Source: Chloroflexota bacterium (GTDB taxonomy: Bacteria > Chloroflexota > Limnocylindria > Limnocylindrales > CSP1-4). Taken from it: DNA of 9,827 nt. The stretch spans positions 1 to 9,827 of the forward strand of contig VBFZ01000083.1 in assembly GCA_005880805.1 (NCBI GenBank). The letters are read 5' to 3'. Shown here piece after piece: positions 6,711 to 9,827 of this stretch (position 1 is its first letter; every line of letters starts with the position of its first letter). Below the pieces are notes generated by a model. It was not told the DNA's origin, searched no databases, and worked only from the letters and a program-made list of their open reading frames with translations. A program made the position numbers and the translations under genes.

Positions 6711-8252
6711 ATGCCAGGCGGGATTCTCACGCTCATCACGTTCGTGCCGCTCGTCGGCGCGATCGTCATTGCGTTCCTGCCGCGCGAGCGGCCCGACCTG
6801 GCCCGCTTTACGGCCCTCGGCACCGCGCTGCTGGCGTGGGTCTTCTCGCTGTACATGCTCATTGGCTTCCTGCCGACCCATCCAGGCTTCCAGTTCGTCG
6901 AGGTCGCCGACTGGATCCCGGCCTTCGGCATCCAGTACAAGCTCGGCGCGGACGGCCTGTCGGTCGTCCTGGTGGTGCTCACGACGACCCTGACGTGGAT
7001 CAGCATCCTGGCCAGCTTCGGGCCGATCAAGGAGCGCGTGAAGGAGTACATGATCTCCTTCCTGATCCTGGAGGTCGGCATGGTCGGCGTGTTCCTCGCG
7101 CTCGACCTGTTCCTGTTCTACATCTTCTGGGAGGTCGTGCTCGTCCCGATGTACCTGATCATCGGGATCTGGGGTGGCCCGAACCGGATCTACGCGACGA
7201 TCAAGTTCGTGCTCTACACGCTCGTCGGTTCGCTGCTGATGCTGGTGGCGATCCTGGCCACCGGCTTCGCGTTCCAGGACGCGCACGGCGGCCAGTGGGC
7301 GGGCGCCTTCGACTTCGAGCAGCTGCGCGCCTTCGCGGGCACGACCGGGTTTGCAAACGGCCTCCAGCTCGGTGCCTTCCTCGCGTTCTTCCTGGCCTTC
7401 GCAATCAAGATCCCGATGTTCCCGTTCCACACCTGGCTGCCCGATGCCCACGTCGAGGCGCCGACGGCCGGGTCGGTCATCCTGGCCGGCATCCTGCTCA
7501 AGCTCGGCGGCTACGGGTTCATCCGTTTCGCGCTGCCGCTGTTCCCGGACGCGGCAAAGACCTACGCGCCGGCGATCATCGTGCTGTCGCTGATCGCGCT
7601 GATCTACGGGGCGATCGTGGCCCTCGTGCAGCCCGACCTCAAGAAGCTGGTCGCGTACTCGTCGGTGAGCCACATGGGCTTCGTCACGCTGGGCATCTTC
7701 ATCTTCCAGCAGCAGGGCTTGTACGGCGCCATCCTGCAGATGGTCAACCACGGGCTGATCACGGGCGCCCTGTTCCTTCTCGTCGGCGTGATCTACGAGC
7801 GCACCCACGACCGGACGATCGCGAAGATGTCGGGCCTGTCGGGGCGCACGCCGGTCTATGCGGCGACGTTCGGCTTCTTCATGCTCGCGTCAGTGGGCCT
7901 GCCCGGCCTGTCCGGGTTCGTCGGCGAGTTCCTGGTGCTGGTCGGCTCGTTCGCGTACGCGCCGGCCGTCGCCGGGGTCGCAACGATCACGATGATCTTC
8001 ACCGCCGGCTACCTCCTCTGGATGTACCAGCGCCTGTTCTTCGGCGAGATGTCGGCGTTCCTGCACGAGATCGGGTCGCACCTGACCGACATGCGGCCGG
8101 TCGAGACGCTGACGCTCGTCCCGCTCGCCACGCTTGTGGTCGTCTTCGGACTGTTCCCGGGCCTCGTTCTGCACCTGGTCGACGGGACGGTCACGTCCGT
8201 CCTCAACAGCCTCGGCCGCGCCACGGCGATCAACCTCCTGTTCTGGCAATGA
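6711..8252 (+). CDS. nuoM: NADH-quinone oxidoreductase subunit M
   Basis: NuoM is the middle antiporter-like subunit and translocates one proton per turnover in the membrane arm. The 513-residue product has the family's usual length of about 500 and a run of about 14 hydrophobic segments. Key residues are all present and nearly match E. coli numbering. They are Glu141 (FWEVVLVPMYL), Lys233 (AIKIPMFPFHTWLPDAHVEA), Lys264 (ILLKLGGYG) and Glu406 (SGFVGEFLVL). The conserved LKKLVAYSSVSHMGFV and MVNHGLITGALFLLVG stretches are intact. ATG 6711 follows a GAGG site and begins right at the first helix. The stop at 8250-8252 overlaps a short ATG-started frame leading to nuoN. The gene is intact and ordinary. 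Confidence 0.96.
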   Translation: MPGGILTLITFVPLVGAIVIAFLPRERPDLARFTALGTALLAWVFSLYMLIGFLPTHPGFQFVEVADWIPAFGIQYKLGADGLSVVLVVLTTTLTWISILASFGPIKERVKEYMISFLILEVGMVGVFLALDLFLFYIFWEVVLVPMYLIIGIWGGPNRIYATIKFVLYTLVGSLLMLVAILATGFAFQDAHGGQWAGAFDFEQLRAFAGTTGFANGLQLGAFLAFFLAFAIKIPMFPFHTWLPDAHVEAPTAGSVILAGILLKLGGYGFIRFALPLFPDAAKTYAPAIIVLSLIALIYGAIVALVQPDLKKLVAYSSVSHMGFVTLGIFIFQQQGLYGAILQMVNHGLITGALFLLVGVIYERTHDRTIAKMSGLSGRTPVYAATFGFFMLASVGLPGLSGFVGEFLVLVGSFAYAPAVAGVATITMIFTAGYLLWMYQRLFFGEMSAFLHEIGSHLTDMRPVETLTLVPLATLVVVFGLFPGLVLHLVDGTVTSVLNSLGRATAINLLFWQ

Positions 8253-8299
8253 CCGAGCCCACTCGTCGCGCGACCGCCGCGGCGCGCTCACGCCAATGA
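8249..8299 (+). other. Sixteen-codon mini-ORF spanning the nuoM-nuoN junction
   Basis: ATG 8249 overlaps the nuoM stop (ATGA) and reads MTEPTRRATAAARSRQ. Its TGA (8297-8299) overlaps the nuoN ATG (8296-8298). The peptide is Arg/Ala-rich and low in complexity, so a stable product is unlikely. The two ATGA overlaps would let translation pass across a 43-base gap that lacks a clear ribosome-binding site. Confidence 0.35.
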
Positions 8300-9762
8300 G
8301 CGGCCAGGACCTGCTCACGATCTCGCCGCTGATCGCGGCGATCCTCGTCGCGGTCGCCGTTCTGATCGTCGACCTGATCGCGCCGGGCCGCCGGGAGCCG
8401 GCGCTCGCGACGGCCCTGCTTGGACTCGGCATCGTCGCGATCCTGACCGCCGTCGCCGGCCGGACACCCGGTCAGGCGTTCGGCGGCTCGTACACGGTCG
8501 ACGCCCTCACGACCTTTCTGGATCTGCTGTTCATCTCGATCGTCGCGCTCACGATCGCGTTCGCCCCGGACTACCTGGAGCCTCGCGACCTGCCGATCGC
8601 CGAGTTCGCCGCGGTCCTGGTCTTCGCCCTCACCGGAGCGATGCTCATCGCGGCCTCGACCGACCTGCTCGTGCTGTTCCTGGCCCTCGAGCTGATGGTG
8701 CTGCCGGGCTACCTGCTGGCCGCCTACGCGAAGCACGATTCGCTCTCGACGGAGGGCGCCATCAAGTACTTCCTGCTGGGCTCGTTCTCGTCGGCAATCT
8801 TCCTGTTCGGCCTTGCGTACGTGTGGGGCCTGACCGGGTCCACGCGTGTCGCCGACGTCGCAGCGGAGCTCGGGAAGATCGCGTCCGGCGGACCTGCTCT
8901 CGCCCCCGGCCTGGCGCTCGGGCTCGCGTTCATGACCACCGGCGTCGCATTCAAGATCGCCGCGGTTCCGTTCCACTACTGGACGCCCGACGCCTACCAG
9001 GGCTCGCCCACGCCGGTCACGGGCTACCTGTCGGTCGGCCCGAAGGTCGGCGCGTTCGCGCTGATCCTGCGCCTGTTCGTCGGCGCCCTCGGGTCGCTGC
9101 GCGGGGACTGGCTGGACGTCGTGATCGTGCTCGCCGCGCTGACGATGACACTCGGCAACCTGGTCGCGCTCACGCAGAACAACGTCAAGCGCATGCTGGC
9201 GTACAGCTCGATCGCTCATACCGGCTACATGCTCGTCGGGCTTGCCGCCTACGCCGGCGGGCGGCAGGAGGGCCTCCAGGGCCTCCTCTACTACGGCGCC
9301 GCGTACACGTTCATGAACCTCGGCGCGTTCGCCGTCGTCGCCGCACTCCAGCGACGGCCCGGGGTCACCAGCTCGCTCGACACGTTTGCCGGCCTGGGCC
9401 GGCGCGAGCCCCTGCTGGGCATCCTCATGACGCTGTTCCTCCTGTCGTTGACCGGAATTCCGCCCACCGCCGGTTTCTTCGGCAAGGCGTACGTGATCCT
9501 GGCTGCCGTCCAGGCCGGGGGGCCGCTGACCATCCTCGCGGTCATCGCGATGCTCAATGCCGCTGCGGCAGCCTTCTACTACCTGCGCGTCGTTGTCTAC
9601 ATGTTCATGCGCGAGCCAGCCACCGAGGGCGAACCGCAACGCCACGGCAACCTGGTGTGGGCCGGCTTGTGGACGACGAGCGTGCTCACGATCCTGCTCG
9701 GGCTGATCCCCGCGCCCCTGCTGTCGGTCGTCTCGGACGCGGCCAGGGCCCTGGGCAGCTAG
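8296..9762 (+). CDS. nuoN: NADH-quinone oxidoreductase subunit N
   Basis: NuoN is the antiporter-like subunit nearest NuoK in the proton-pumping membrane arm. The product has 488 residues, the usual size, with about 14 hydrophobic segments. Functional residues are in place: Glu132 (LALELMVLPGYLL), Lys220 (GVAFKIAAVPFHYWTPDAYQ), Lys250 (SVGPKVGAF) and Lys397 (GFFGKAYV). They correspond to E. coli Glu133, Lys217, Lys247 and Lys395. The NVKRMLAYSSIAHTGYML loop is intact. ATG 8296 starts just ahead of the first helix. In-frame sequence upstream is Arg-rich shadow of nuoM. The gene ends with TAG at 9760-9762, as nuo operons usually do after nuoN. Confidence 0.96.
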   Translation: MSGQDLLTISPLIAAILVAVAVLIVDLIAPGRREPALATALLGLGIVAILTAVAGRTPGQAFGGSYTVDALTTFLDLLFISIVALTIAFAPDYLEPRDLPIAEFAAVLVFALTGAMLIAASTDLLVLFLALELMVLPGYLLAAYAKHDSLSTEGAIKYFLLGSFSSAIFLFGLAYVWGLTGSTRVADVAAELGKIASGGPALAPGLALGLAFMTTGVAFKIAAVPFHYWTPDAYQGSPTPVTGYLSVGPKVGAFALILRLFVGALGSLRGDWLDVVIVLAALTMTLGNLVALTQNNVKRMLAYSSIAHTGYMLVGLAAYAGGRQEGLQGLLYYGAAYTFMNLGAFAVVAALQRRPGVTSSLDTFAGLGRREPLLGILMTLFLLSLTGIPPTAGFFGKAYVILAAVQAGGPLTILAVIAMLNAAAAAFYYLRVVVYMFMREPATEGEPQRHGNLVWAGLWTTSVLTILLGLIPAPLLSVVSDAARALGS

Positions 9763-9766
9763 GAGG
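9761..9766 (+). promoter_or_regulatory. Strong Shine-Dalgarno-like AGGAGG after nuoN
   Basis: AGGAGG overlaps the last two bases of the nuoN stop. A TTG lies nine bases on (9776) but its frame closes after 12 codons (stop 9812-9814). The next frame (from 9775) stays open to the window end and reads VAVTLEGLADAVLICPR, but has no start codon. A downstream gene may begin here, but I cannot name one. No terminator hairpin with a T-run is visible in 9763-9827. Confidence 0.3.
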
Positions 9767-9827
9767 GCCGATAGGTTGCGGTTACCCTCGAGGGCCTCGC
9801 TGACGCGGTACTGATATGCCCCCGCCC

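Noticed and set aside
8230..9645. A 471-codon open frame on the minus strand opposite nuoN.
   Set aside because: It is Arg/Glu/Gln-rich with no recognisable domain, and it is a shadow of an intact nuoN.
9785..9794. Palindrome CCCTCGAGGG as a possible terminator.
   Set aside because: It has no loop of workable size and no T-run follows, so a terminator is not supported.
1..9827. CRISPR arrays, tRNA or rRNA genes, insertion sequences and phage genes.
   Set aside because: No repeat-spacer pattern, RNA gene signature, transposase or inverted-repeat ends were seen; the window is almost fully covered by nuo-type coding sequence.

Overview
The window is one block of same-strand genes for respiratory complex I (Nuo, NDH-1) from a high-GC bacterium. 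Codon third positions are strongly G/C, GTG starts occur, and most genes overlap or sit a few bases apart. The style suggests Chloroflexota or a deep-branching actinobacterial lineage, but this is a weak guess from general resemblance. Nothing indicates a plasmid, phage or mobile element.

Layout. At 2-1279 is a NuoF-like flavoprotein whose start lies outside the window. At 1287-3689 is an unusual fused electron-transfer protein: a NuoG-type [2Fe-2S] domain, a GltD/NfnB-type FAD and NAD(P)H oxidoreductase, two NuoG/HydA-type ferredoxin motifs, and a last ferredoxin motif resembling the end of NuoI. Coding-like sequence then continues in another frame to 3904. The membrane arm follows: nuoJ (3909-4445), nuoK (4442-4753), nuoL (4766-6693, broken by a one-base frameshift near 5355), nuoM (6711-8252) and nuoN (8296-9762). 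No nuoH and no separate nuoI lie between the fused gene and nuoJ, where they usually occur. The last 65 bases hold no gene I can support.

How the genes work together. NuoJ, K, L, M and N are the proton-pumping membrane arm, and they keep the key Glu, Lys and His residues. The NuoF-like protein and the fused protein belong to the peripheral arm that feeds electrons toward quinone. The peripheral arm looks remodelled. NuoF has an altered acidic part of its FMN/NADH site and lacks one Cys ligand of cluster N3. The partner protein has no visible NuoG molybdopterin-type domain and carries its own FAD and dinucleotide sites. My inference is that the GltD-type module may be an alternative or additional electron entry point (NADPH, NADH or ferredoxin coupled).

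Two one-base frame breaks, both equivalent to one missing base, occur at about 3640 and 5355. They could be assembly errors or real mutations, and reads are needed to decide.
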